Source: Clostridiales bacterium
Lineage (GTDB): Bacteria > Bacillota > Clostridia > Oscillospirales > Oscillospiraceae
Assembly (NCBI GenBank): GCA_019423635.1
Contig: JAHZBA010000051.1
Coordinates: forward strand, 1-12,576
DNA: 12,576 nucleotides
Direction: 5' to 3'
A program made the translations under genes and the position numbers. Below are positions 6,578 through 12,576 of the stretch, piece by piece; position 1 is the first letter of the stretch, and each line of letters opens with the position of its first letter. Below the pieces are notes generated by a model, which searched no databases, was not told the DNA's origin, and saw only the letters and a list, made by a program, of their open reading frames with translations.

Positions 6578-7354
6578 ATGAAGTGGAGAGCAGCGGCGGC
6601 CACGGCCTTGCTTTTGTGTCTGCTGAGCGGCTGTACGCCCCTTCTTCTGGAGCGCACCTATACCACCGTGGAGCCCCACAGCAGCCGCTTCTGGGAGAGC
6701 GGCTCCGCCGACACGCTGCGGGCGGAGAACTACCAGGACGTAGTCAATGACCTGCTGATCCTCATCGGCCAGCACACAGAGACCGCTGCGCTGCGGCTCT
6801 ACGGCGTCTGGGAGGATCTGGAGGTGTCGGACCTTCTGGAGCGGGCCGCCGCGGAGATCCAGCAGGAGACGCCTCTGGGGGCCTACGCGGTGGAGTACAT
6901 CACCTCCTCCCTTCAAAGCCAGCGGGGCTACTACGAGGCCACCATCCAGATCGGCTACCGCCGGACGGCGGAGCAGATCCAGGCTCTGGTGAACGCCACC
7001 AGTCCCGAGGCGGTCTACAGCCTGCTGGAGGCGGCCCTGGACGCGGAGAAGACGGAGATGGCGGTGCGCATCAGCTACTGGGGCCCGGACGGCTTTGAGC
7101 GGGTGGAGCAGACCGTGGCCCAGCTCCGGGAGGAGCGGGGCCTGGAGGAGAGCCCCCTGTGGCAGGTGAACTACTACCCCGCCGGGGAACAGGTGGGGCT
7201 GGTGGAATTTCTGCTGGACCCGCCGGAGGATGCGGCAGCACCGGAGGACCTCCCGGCGGATGGGGAGGCAGCGCTCCCGGCAGACGGGGAGACAGCGCTC
7301 CCGGAGGACGGAGAGGCGGCGCTCCCGGAGGAGGCCGGAGAGGCCGCGCCGTAA
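6578..7354 (+). CDS. Predicted lipoprotein of unknown function, 258 aa
   Basis: I do not recognise the family. ATG at 6578 follows GGGGAGG (6566-6572) with a five-T spacer. The N-terminus is a lipoprotein signal: MKWR, a hydrophobic run, then the lipobox LSGC with Cys19 as the lipidated residue, so the protein should be anchored to the outer face of the membrane. The mature part (about 20-210) is mixed and acidic, with alternating helical and strand-like segments such as YEATIQIGYRRTAEQIQALV. The C-terminus is low complexity: 24-base units at 7250-7273, 7274-7297, 7298-7321 and a partial one from 7322 give LPADGEAA-type octapeptides. The repeat is likely variable in copy number. A 7-bp stem (6540-6546 with 6552-6558) lies just before the ribosome-binding site and could affect translation. 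It probably shares transcription with the two genes upstream. Confidence 0.85.
   Translation: MKWRAAAATALLLCLLSGCTPLLLERTYTTVEPHSSRFWESGSADTLRAENYQDVVNDLLILIGQHTETAALRLYGVWEDLEVSDLLERAAAEIQQETPLGAYAVEYITSSLQSQRGYYEATIQIGYRRTAEQIQALVNATSPEAVYSLLEAALDAEKTEMAVRISYWGPDGFERVEQTVAQLREERGLEESPLWQVNYYPAGEQVGLVEFLLDPPEDAAAPEDLPADGEAALPADGETALPEDGEAALPEEAGEAAP
7250..7345 (+). repeat. 24-bp tandem repeat, about four units, in the lipoprotein gene
   Basis: Each unit starts with CTCCCGG and encodes eight residues of the form LPxDGExA. Units 1-3 are full length and close to one another; unit 4 is diverged (LPEEAGEA). Frame is kept because the unit is a multiple of three. Confidence 0.85.
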
Positions 7355-7386
7355 CGCCGTCGGAGCCGCTGTCCGTCCGAAGGATC

Positions 7387-7553
7387 TTAGGGTCTGTTCC
7401 CATAAGCCCAGATACGCGTCTTTCCGGCAAATTCTGCCGTCTGCCGCGTTAAAAATTTTTGACGTACGTCAGTACGCCTGCAAATTTTTGCCTTGCATCC
7501 GGCGAAAATTTGCTCGAAAATCCGCATATTTGTCTTATGCGAACAGACCCTAA
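7387..7553. mobile_element. Snapback MITE-like element, 167 bp
   Basis: The two ends (7387-7406 and 7534-7553) are inverted repeats matching at 19 of 20 bases and beginning TTAGGGTCTGTTC. The whole element is an imperfect palindrome about the GACGTACGTC at 7461-7470, so a transcript could fold end to end. No coding capacity is supported. It occupies most of the 276-base gap between the convergent lipoprotein and superoxide dismutase-like genes, and its right end meets the T-run of the dismutase terminator. Confidence 0.75.
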
Positions 7554-7614
7554 AAAACGGCACCCGGCGGAAACCGGAGGAACACAGGGCTCCTCCCATC
7601 TCCGCCGGGGGCCG
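7552..7614 (-). terminator. Intrinsic terminator of the superoxide dismutase-like gene
   Basis: On the minus strand, 17 bases after the stop, a stem forms from 7611-7614 plus 7601-7609 against 7558-7561 plus 7563-7571, with one mismatch. An inner stem of six (7577-7582 with 7591-7596) closes the loop. The stem is followed at once by six T (plus-strand A at 7552-7557). Confidence 0.75.
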
Positions 7615-7630
7615 GAGGCCTGCGCCGCCC

Positions 7631-8260
7631 TCAGAGGGTGGCGTAGGCCTTTTCATAGCGCGCCTCCGCCTTGTTCCAGTCCAGAAGGGAGAACCAGGAA
7701 TCAAGGTACTTTTCTTTGTTGAACTGATTATCCAGGAAGTAGGCGTGCTCCCACATGTCCAGGATAAAAATGGGCTGATCCGTCTCCAGATTTACCACAT
7801 CGTTGTTCTCCGTGACCACGATATGGGGGCTGCCGCCCCGCTCCGCCGCCAGCCACACCCAGCCGGCACCGGGCAGGCTCTCGGCGGCCTCCAGCAGCAG
7901 ACGCCGGAAGGTCTGCATGGAGCCGTAGACACTCATCAGCACGCCCACCAGGCGGTTCAAAGGCGGCGGGGCGGCGGTGTCCTGGACGGAGTTGAAGTAG
8001 AGCTCGTGGTTATAGACGGCCCCGGCGGCGTTTTTGACCCTGGCCTCCTGAACCGTGGAGAGGCTGAGGTCCTGGGAGAGCAGGTCCGTCAGGGTGAGGC
8101 CGGTCAGGCGGTGGCGGTTCACCAGCTGGTTGAGCTCCCGCACCATCCTGGTATAGTACTGGCCGTGGTGAAGGTACAGCGTGTCCGGGTCGCAGTAGGG
8201 CGTCAGGGCGCTGAGCCCGTAGGTCAGGCTGATGGGCTGAAAGGGGTATTGCTGATTCAT
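7631..8260 (-). CDS. Fe/Mn-type superoxide dismutase-like protein, 209 aa
   Basis: Member of the iron/manganese superoxide dismutase fold, which converts superoxide to oxygen and peroxide. The start ATG (8260-8258) has GGAGGG eight bases upstream on the minus strand. The same frame stays open far upstream, but that part is antisense to the symporter gene. Metal ligands are all visible: His31 in LYLHH, His85 in YNHELYF, and Asp168 and His172 in LDMWEHAY. Length is normal. However, positions equal to E. coli MnSOD His30, Tyr34 and Gln146 are Tyr35, Met39 and Asn153 by my alignment, so the proton relay and metal tuning around the site are altered. It may be a weak enzyme or have a structural job; in spore formers, related proteins are found in the spore coat. 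It has its own terminator and is divergent from the symporter gene. Confidence 0.88.
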   Translation of the reverse strand: MNQQYPFQPISLTYGLSALTPYCDPDTLYLHHGQYYTRMVRELNQLVNRHRLTGLTLTDLLSQDLSLSTVQEARVKNAAGAVYNHELYFNSVQDTAAPPPLNRLVGVLMSVYGSMQTFRRLLLEAAESLPGAGWVWLAAERGGSPHIVVTENNDVVNLETDQPIFILDMWEHAYFLDNQFNKEKYLDSWFSLLDWNKAEARYEKAYATL

Positions 8261-8360
8261 ATGGGTTCCCTCCTGTACAGGATGAAATGCCGGGACAGGG
8301 AAGCGGAGCGATCCTGCGCCGCCCGTGATCCCAGAGCCAAGATCCTCCGGCAGATATTCC

Positions 8361-8366
8361 AGTATA
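8361..8366 (-). promoter_or_regulatory. Possible -10 box for the superoxide dismutase-like gene
   Basis: Minus-strand TATACT lies about 100 bases upstream of the start. The -35 region at normal spacing (GTTTCC at 8389-8384) is poor, so this is a weak call. Confidence 0.25.
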
Positions 8367-8453
8367 TGTCCGTTCCCCGGGAAGGAAACCGGGGAGCGGG
8401 CATGTTTCTGCCCGCCGTTGCATAGCGTGTGGGGGGAAAGGGGGCGGCCGGAC

Positions 8454-9842
8454 TTGCTGGAGCGGATCAACAATCTCTTATGGGGTCCGGGGACCCTGGC
8501 GCTGCTGCTGGGCACGGGGCTGCTTCTGACGGTTCGCCTGCGGTTTCTCCCCTGGCGGCGTCTGGGCGATGCCCTGCGCTCCGCCCTGGGCCGGGAGGCC
8601 CGCCGGGGCGGCGCCCACGGGGTCTCCCCCTTCTCGGCCCTGATGACCGCCCTGGCGGCCACGGTGGGCACCGGAAACATTGTGGGGGTGTCCACCGCCC
8701 TGGTGGCCGGCGGGCCGGGAGCCCTCCTGTGGATGGAGCTGTCGGCGCTGCTGGGCATGGCCACCATGTTCACCGAGAGCCTGCTGGCCGTGAAGTACCG
8801 CCGCCGGGGAGGCGACGGGAAGTGGACCGGCGGGCCCATGTACGTGATGGAGGCGGCCTTTGGCCCCAGGGCCGGCCGGGCGCTGGGCACCGCCTTCTCC
8901 CTGGCCGCCGTGGGCACCGCCCTGGGGGTGGGGGGCATGGCCCAGGCCAACGCCATCACGGAGGCCCTGGGGGACGCCTTCGGCCTGCCGGCGGAGCCCG
9001 TGGGTCTGGTCGTGACGGCCCTGGCCCTGCTGGGGATTCTGGGGGGCCTGGGCACCATCTCCCGGGTCACCACGGTCCTGGTGCCGGTGATGGCGGCGGT
9101 GTACCTGGCGGCAGGCGGCGCGGTGATTCTGGGGAACCTGGAAAACCTGCCGGCGGGACTGGTTCTGATCCTCCGCAGCGCCCTCTCCCCCCGGGCGGCG
9201 GCGGGCGGCGCCGCGGGAATCTGGGCCGCTGTCCGGTGGGGAGTGGCCCGGGGCGTGTTCTCCAACGAGGCGGGCCTGGGCTCCGCCGGCATCGCCGCCG
9301 CCTCCGCCGACACCCCCGACCCGGTGCAGCAGGGGTACATCAGCATGACCGGGGCCTTTTTCGATACCATCGTCATCTGCACCGTCACGGGGCTGGCGGT
9401 CTGCTGCTCCGGGGTGCTGGGGACCGTGGACAGCCTGGGCCGGCCGGTGAACGGCGGGGCCTTGACGATTCTGGCCTTCCGCACCGTGCTGGGGGACCTG
9501 GGGGCCGGGTGTCTGGCCGTGTCCGTGACCCTCTTCGCCTTTTCCAGCATTCTGGGCTGGGCCTTTCAGGGGGAGACGGCCTTCACCTACCTGACCCGGG
9601 GCCGCTTCCGCCGGCTCTACCGGCCTCTCTTTCTGCTGGCGGTGCTGTGGGGGGCGGATCAGTCCGTGGAGGCGGTGTACCTCCTGGCGGACATCTGCAA
9701 CGCCGCCATGTGTATCCCAAACCTCCTGTGCCTGGCCGCCATGAGCGGCGAGGCGGTCCGCATGGCCGGGTGCGGCGGGGGACTCCGGGGAAAGGCAAAG
9801 GGGAGGGCGGCCCCTGAGAGGGCTCCTGCAAAGGGAAATTGA
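8454..9842 (+). CDS. AGCS family sodium:alanine/glycine symporter, 462 aa
   Basis: Membrane carrier that brings alanine or glycine in with a cation. A TTG at 8454 is chosen as start because it follows a purine-rich AAAGGGGG site and gives LLERINNLLWGPGTLALLLG, the usual beginning of the family; an in-frame GTG at 8427 and ATG at 8325 lack good sites and add residues with no family likeness. The protein has about ten or eleven hydrophobic segments. Family motifs are GTGNIVGVSTALVAGGPGAL at 72-91, GGPMYVME at 126-133 and SNEAGLGS at 270-277, where ligand and sodium are bound in known members. The C-terminal tail after about 440 is basic and Gly-rich. Substrate among small amino acids cannot be told from sequence. 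It is divergent from the dismutase-like gene (193 bases between starts) and ends at a strong terminator, so it is probably transcribed alone. Confidence 0.92.
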   Translation: MLERINNLLWGPGTLALLLGTGLLLTVRLRFLPWRRLGDALRSALGREARRGGAHGVSPFSALMTALAATVGTGNIVGVSTALVAGGPGALLWMELSALLGMATMFTESLLAVKYRRRGGDGKWTGGPMYVMEAAFGPRAGRALGTAFSLAAVGTALGVGGMAQANAITEALGDAFGLPAEPVGLVVTALALLGILGGLGTISRVTTVLVPVMAAVYLAAGGAVILGNLENLPAGLVLILRSALSPRAAAGGAAGIWAAVRWGVARGVFSNEAGLGSAGIAAASADTPDPVQQGYISMTGAFFDTIVICTVTGLAVCCSGVLGTVDSLGRPVNGGALTILAFRTVLGDLGAGCLAVSVTLFAFSSILGWAFQGETAFTYLTRGRFRRLYRPLFLLAVLWGADQSVEAVYLLADICNAAMCIPNLLCLAAMSGEAVRMAGCGGGLRGKAKGRAAPERAPAKGN

Positions 9843-9861
9843 CGGCGGGGAGGACCCGTAG

Positions 9862-9904
9862 CGGCGGCCTGGGGGAGTTCCCGTCAGGCCGCCGGTTTCT
9901 TTTG
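9862..9904 (+). terminator. Intrinsic terminator of the AGCS symporter gene
   Basis: A perfect 10-bp GC-rich stem (9862-9871 with 9885-9894) has a 13-base loop that can itself pair GGGA with TCCC. It is followed by GTTTCTTTT. It starts 20 bases after the stop codon. Confidence 0.82.
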
Positions 9905-10003
9905 GGCATACGGGGCGTGAATGGGCATGTCCTTCTCTTTTCCCCCACGTTTGGCCCCTCTCTCCGGCCACACCCATCTCATAAAATCAGCTGCTCTCCT
10001 TTT

Positions 10004-10047
10004 GTAGGGCGCGACGACCCCGGCGCGCCGGGGTCGTCACGCCCTAC
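10004..10047. repeat. REP-like near-perfect palindrome, 44 bases
   Basis: Twenty-one of 22 base pairs match: 10004-10011 with 10040-10047 and 10013-10025 with 10026-10038, and only 10012/10039 is unpaired. GTAG stands at the foot on both strands (GTAG at 10004-10007, CTAC at 10044-10047). There is no T-run, so it is not a terminator. Confidence 0.8.
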
Positions 10048-10131
10048 GGATCAAATTTGTGAGACGGATGTAACTCTCCGGCCAGGGAAATCAATTTTGA
10101 ACGCAGGTATTTTTGATTCCAAAGAGTCCCT

Positions 10132-10160
10132 TGCAGAGGCGCGCAGTGTGCGCCCCTGCA
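10132..10160. repeat. REP-like hairpin with a GCAG foot
   Basis: A stem forms from TGCAG (10132-10136) with CTGCA (10156-10160) and 10138-10144 with 10148-10154, with one mismatch and one G-T pair. It resembles the GTAG hairpins nearby but has GCAG at its foot, so it may be a separate family. Confidence 0.6.
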
Positions 10161-10240
10161 CAACGTCACCGGCAAATGCGCACTCTAACTGCTGTTGCCC
10201 GGTCTCTCCGGCGGGAGAGTGTCCGATTCGGAGATATTTT

Positions 10241-10263
10241 GTAGGGGCGGTTATCAACCGCCC
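10241..10263 (+). repeat. REP hairpin, left half of an inverted pair
   Basis: GTAG at 10241-10244 is followed by GGGCGGTT, loop ATC and AACCGCCC (stem 10245-10252 with 10256-10263). After the stem the sequence runs on with GTCCC, as in copy 1 inside the transposase gene. Confidence 0.82.
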
Positions 10264-10332
10264 GTCCCGCGGGAGAACCGGTATAGGGGATCAACATCCG
10301 TCCAAAGGGAGGTCCGGTGTTCGTGGGGAGAC

Positions 10333-10355
10333 GGGCGGCTGATAGCCGCCCCTAC
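10333..10355 (-). repeat. REP hairpin, right half of an inverted pair
   Basis: On the minus strand this reads GTAG (plus-strand CTAC at 10352-10355), then GGGCGGCT, loop ATC and AGCCGCCC. It is oriented opposite to the hairpin at 10241-10263, 69 bases away. Together they look like a BIME-type mosaic unit. Confidence 0.82.
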
Positions 10356-10424
10356 GGCAGCATTTCATGAATATGCGGACATGATAAACTGCACGTTTGG
10401 ACACTCCCCTCCGGCGGATTCCTC

Positions 10425-10453
10425 TTGCAAAGCGCCGCAGTTTGTGATAAATT
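10425..10453 (+). promoter_or_regulatory. Possible prfC promoter
   Basis: TTGCAA (10425-10430) is followed after 17 bases by TAAATT (10448-10453), in an AT-rich patch that contrasts with the GC-rich surroundings. The match to consensus is moderate. A transcript would begin about 30 bases before the ATG. Confidence 0.35.
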
Positions 10454-10491
10454 ATCCAAGTTATCCCGATCAACGCAAAGGAGGCGCCCCT

Positions 10492-12072
10492 ATGCCCACC
10501 CTGCAAGAAGAAATCTCCCGGCGGAGGACCTTCGCCATCATCTCCCACCCCGACGCCGGCAAAACCACCCTGACGGAAAAATTCCTGCTCTACGGCGGGG
10601 CCATCGCCCAGGCCGGAGAGGTCAAGGGCAAGCGGGCCCGTGCCGCCACCAGCGACTGGATGGAGATCGAAAAGCAAAGAGGCATCTCCGTCACCTCCTC
10701 CGTCATGCAGTTCCAGCACAACGGCTTTTGCATCAACATCCTGGACACCCCCGGCCATCAGGACTTCTCCGAGGACACCTACCGCACCCTCATGGCCGCC
10801 GATTCCGCCGTCATGGTCATCGACGGGGCCAAGGGCGTGGAGCCCCAGACCCGCAAGCTCTTCAAGGTCTGCGCCCTGCGGCACATCCCCATCTTCACCT
10901 TCATCAACAAGATGGACCGGGAGACCCGGGACCCGCTGGAGCTGTGCGAGGAGGTGGAGCGGGAGCTGGGCATCGACACCTACGCCGTCAACTGGCCCAT
11001 CGGCTGCGGCAAGGAGTTCCAGGGCGTCTACGACCGGGAGAAGGGGCGCATCCTCTTCTTCCAGGCCGAGGAGCGGGGCAAGAAGGTCCGCTCCGCCGAG
11101 GTGGCCCTGGAGGACCCCGCCCTGGAGGACATGATCGGCCAGGCCAAGGCCGCCGCCCTGCGGGAGGAGGTGGAGCTGCTGGGGGCCGGCCGGGAGTTCG
11201 ACCTGGAGGCGGTGCGAAACGGCACCCTCTCCCCGGTGTTCTTCGGCTCCGCCCTCACCACCTTCGGCGTGGAGCCGTTTCTGGAGGAGTTCCTCCGCAT
11301 GACCACCGCTCCCCTGAGCCGGGTCTCCGACCAGGGCGAGGTAGATGTGTTCTCGGAGAACTTTTCCGCCTTCGTCTTCAAGATCCAGGCCAACATGAAC
11401 AAGGCCCACCGGGACCGGCTGGCCTTCCTGCGGATCTGCTCCGGCAAGTTCCAGCGGGACACGGAGTATTTCCACGTGCAAAGCGGCAAGAAGCTGCGGC
11501 TGAGCCAGCCTCAGCAGATGATGGCCGCGGAGCGGGAGATCGTGGAGGAGGCCTACGCCGGGGACATCATCGGCGTGTTCGACCCCGGCCTCTTCGCCAT
11601 TGGCGACACGATCACCGTACCGGGGAAGAAGTTCCGCTACTCCGGCATTCCCACCTTTGAGCCGGAGCACTTCATGCGGGTCAGTCCCAAGGACACCATG
11701 AAGCGCAAGCAGTTCATCAAGGGCACGGAGCAGATCGCCCAGGAGGGCGCCATCCAGATTTTCAAGGTCCCCGGCGCGGGACTGGAGGAGGTCATTGTGG
11801 GTGTGGTGGGCACGCTGCAGTTTGACGTGTTCCAGTACCGGATGCGGTCGGAGTACGGAGTGGAGCTCTTTATGGAGGGTCTGCCCTATGACCACCTGCG
11901 GCTCATCACCGCCTGTCCCTGCAAGATCGAGGATTTGGTCCTCTGCACCGGCTCCGCCGTTCTGGAGGACTTCCGGGGCCGGCTGCTGGTGGCCTTCGGC
12001 GGGGAGTGGAGTGTGGGGTTCCTCACCAAGCACAACCCGGGGCTGGTTTTGGCGGAGTCTTTGTCGGTGTGA
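10492..12072 (+). CDS. prfC: Peptide chain release factor 3 (RF3), GTPase, 526 aa
   Basis: Translation GTPase that removes RF1/RF2 from the ribosome after peptide release. ATG at 10492 follows AAAGGAGG (10477-10484) at seven bases, and the protein start MPTLQEEISRRRTFAIISHP is the family's N-terminus; the open frame further upstream runs through REP repeats. GTPase motifs: G1 HPDAGKTT at 19-26, G2 RGISVT at 63-68, G3 DTPGHQDF at 85-92, G4 NKMD at 139-142 and G5 GSA at 252-254. The insert AATSDWMEIEKQRGISVTSS is typical of RF3 and separates it from EF-G. Length matches the usual 520-530, with domains II and III complete to the end (LRLITACP and the closing KHNPGLVLAES). It appears to stand alone, with a possible promoter in the preceding AT-rich patch and a hairpin terminator after it. 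Confidence 0.96.
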   Translation: MPTLQEEISRRRTFAIISHPDAGKTTLTEKFLLYGGAIAQAGEVKGKRARAATSDWMEIEKQRGISVTSSVMQFQHNGFCINILDTPGHQDFSEDTYRTLMAADSAVMVIDGAKGVEPQTRKLFKVCALRHIPIFTFINKMDRETRDPLELCEEVERELGIDTYAVNWPIGCGKEFQGVYDREKGRILFFQAEERGKKVRSAEVALEDPALEDMIGQAKAAALREEVELLGAGREFDLEAVRNGTLSPVFFGSALTTFGVEPFLEEFLRMTTAPLSRVSDQGEVDVFSENFSAFVFKIQANMNKAHRDRLAFLRICSGKFQRDTEYFHVQSGKKLRLSQPQQMMAAEREIVEEAYAGDIIGVFDPGLFAIGDTITVPGKKFRYSGIPTFEPEHFMRVSPKDTMKRKQFIKGTEQIAQEGAIQIFKVPGAGLEEVIVGVVGTLQFDVFQYRMRSEYGVELFMEGLPYDHLRLITACPCKIEDLVLCTGSAVLEDFRGRLLVAFGGEWSVGFLTKHNPGLVLAESLSV

Positions 12073-12086
12073 TTCGGCCTGCGGCC

Positions 12087-12142
12087 GGGGGGTGGATTGC
12101 AGCTATGATGATAGCTGGCAATGCACCCCCCATTTTCTTTTT
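12087..12142 (+). terminator. Large hairpin and T-rich tract after prfC
   Basis: A stem of about 19 bp forms from 12087-12106 with 12111-12131, with one mismatch (12095/12123), one bulge (12117) and a GATG loop. It is followed by ATTTTCTTTTT. It starts 14 bases after the prfC stop. The hairpin is larger than most terminators, and the T-tract also begins the next inverted repeat, so it may be part of a repeat that serves as terminator. Confidence 0.65.
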
Positions 12143-12161
12143 GGTCTTGCCAAAAAGAAAA
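12133..12161. repeat. Perfect 12-bp inverted repeat, T-rich/A-rich arms
   Basis: TTTTCTTTTTGG (12133-12144) pairs exactly with 12150-12161 around the loop TCTTG. On either strand the arms are pyrimidine then purine. It could act as a terminator for both strands together with the hairpin to its left. Confidence 0.7.
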
Positions 12162-12196
12162 CGGGCCGTGCACGGTCCAAAAGAAAAAAACGCTGT

Positions 12197-12228
12197 GGCG
12201 AGAATTTGACCTCCGGTCAAATTTCGCC
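12197..12228. repeat. Inverted repeat with 14 paired bases
   Basis: The arms 12197-12211 and 12215-12228 pair with a one-base bulge around a TCC loop. The arms contain AATTTGACC and GGTCAAATT. There is no T-run and no nearby gene. Confidence 0.65.
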
Positions 12229-12547
12229 AATGTACGGGGGTCGTTCCCGCCCGGCTTGGGCAGAGATATGGAAGCCCCTGCCGGCGCGCGCCGTTCCGCT
12301 CAGTGGAAGGGGTCTTGACCCGCGTGTTGATACTTCCGGCGGAGGCTGTTGGGTGGTTGACGGACGGTCTCTACTCCTAATTCCGCGCTTTCCGCTTCGC
12401 TAAGCGCTGCCCTGGAGTTCTGTGAGGCTCTTGTCCTCCTTCGTAGGGCGCGAGGAGGTGAATTGGCCCAACGGGCCAAGAGAAGCTGGCCTGGGCCACG
12501 ACTCGGCGCGCCGCTCTATGAGGCCTGCCCCTGATCGGCCCGTCCCC
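12229..12547. other. Intergenic DNA with no supported gene
   Basis: About 320 bases with no coding signal I trust. There is a small inverted repeat GCGCTT/AAGCGC near 12387-12408. A GTAGGGCGCGAGG sequence at 12443 resembles the start of the GTAG palindrome at 10004 but lacks a clean stem, so it may be a decayed REP. The rest is not recognised. Confidence 0.5.
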
Positions 12548-12576
12548 CTTGCCTCTCCCTCTGGGAGAGGTGGCGC
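12548..12576 (+). mobile_element. Partial second copy of the hairpin-rich MITE-like repeat, cut by the window edge
   Basis: Positions 12548-12574 match 4855-4881 at 26 of 27 bases, including the CCTCTCCC/GGGAGAGG hairpin, in the same orientation. The rest of the copy should lie beyond the window. Confidence 0.65.

Larger units (their letters stand above)
9905..10491. other. Repeat-rich intergenic region between the AGCS gene and prfC
   Basis: No gene is supported in this stretch of almost 590 bases. It holds four REP-like hairpins, listed one by one, and a small hairpin at 10205-10218 (CTCTCC with GGAGAG). It also has an imperfect inverted repeat around 10086-10120 (GGAAATCAA against TTGATTCC). 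The first 100 bases (9905-10003) show nothing recognisable. A possible prfC promoter is near the right end. Confidence 0.7.

Noticed and set aside
7493..8425. Plus-strand open frame of 310 codons
   Set aside because: It begins inside the MITE-like element and is otherwise antisense to the dismutase-like gene, with no recognisable domain.
8261..9550. Upstream extension of the dismutase-like frame on the minus strand
   Set aside because: The extra 430 codons are antisense to the symporter gene and rich in Arg, Pro and Ala. The start at 8260 has a good ribosome-binding site and begins the family homology.
10195..10491. Longer N-terminus for RF3
   Set aside because: The added residues are encoded by REP hairpins and AT-rich leader DNA. 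The ATG at 10492 has AAAGGAGG and the canonical RF3 start.
9905..10491. CRISPR array or riboswitch in the repeat-rich gap before prfC
   Set aside because: The repeats are palindromic, in both orientations and unevenly spaced, with no spacer-repeat rhythm. I see no conserved riboswitch core.

Overview
The window is GC-rich DNA with dense Shine-Dalgarno-led genes, intrinsic terminators and several families of short palindromic repeats. Gene content (a divergent second type IIA topoisomerase pair, a YitT membrane protein, a LUD-domain protein with a cysteine cluster, a lipoprotein, an Fe/Mn superoxide dismutase-like protein, an AGCS amino-acid symporter and release factor 3) fits a chromosomal segment of an anaerobic gut Firmicute, most likely Oscillospiraceae or a close relative. 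The lineage call is an inference from protein style and repeat style, not a search result.

Layout. Positions 1-1619 hold the 3' part of a TOPRIM-containing topoisomerase B subunit. Its stop overlaps by 4 bases the start of a REP-associated tyrosine transposase (RAYT, 1616-2170). A 55-residue ribbon-helix-helix-like protein is encoded on the minus strand (2139-2306) and runs convergently into the RAYT 3' end. The topoisomerase A subunit follows at 2429-4672. A hairpin-rich MITE-like element (4733-4929) lies before a plus-strand run of yitT-type gene (4979-5836), LUD gene (5918-6517) and lipoprotein gene (6578-7354). A second, snapback MITE-like element (7387-7553) separates the lipoprotein gene from the convergent superoxide dismutase-like gene (7631-8260, minus), whose terminator abuts the element. 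The AGCS symporter (8454-9842, plus) is divergent from it and ends in a clear terminator. A 650-base intergenic region full of REP hairpins leads to prfC (10492-12072). The last 500 bases carry a terminator, two more large hairpins and, at the edge, a fragment of the first MITE-like repeat.

The most notable signal is the REP/RAYT system. The RAYT gene contains, in frame, two perfect inverted copies of a REP-type hairpin, each with the tetranucleotide GTAG at its foot. Hairpins with the same GTAG foot stand in the intergenic DNA before prfC. Other points of interest are the transposase and small DNA-binding protein lodged between the two topoisomerase subunit genes, substitutions in the TOPRIM and quinolone-contact regions of those subunits, and a superoxide dismutase-like protein that keeps all four metal ligands but has lost conserved second-shell residues.
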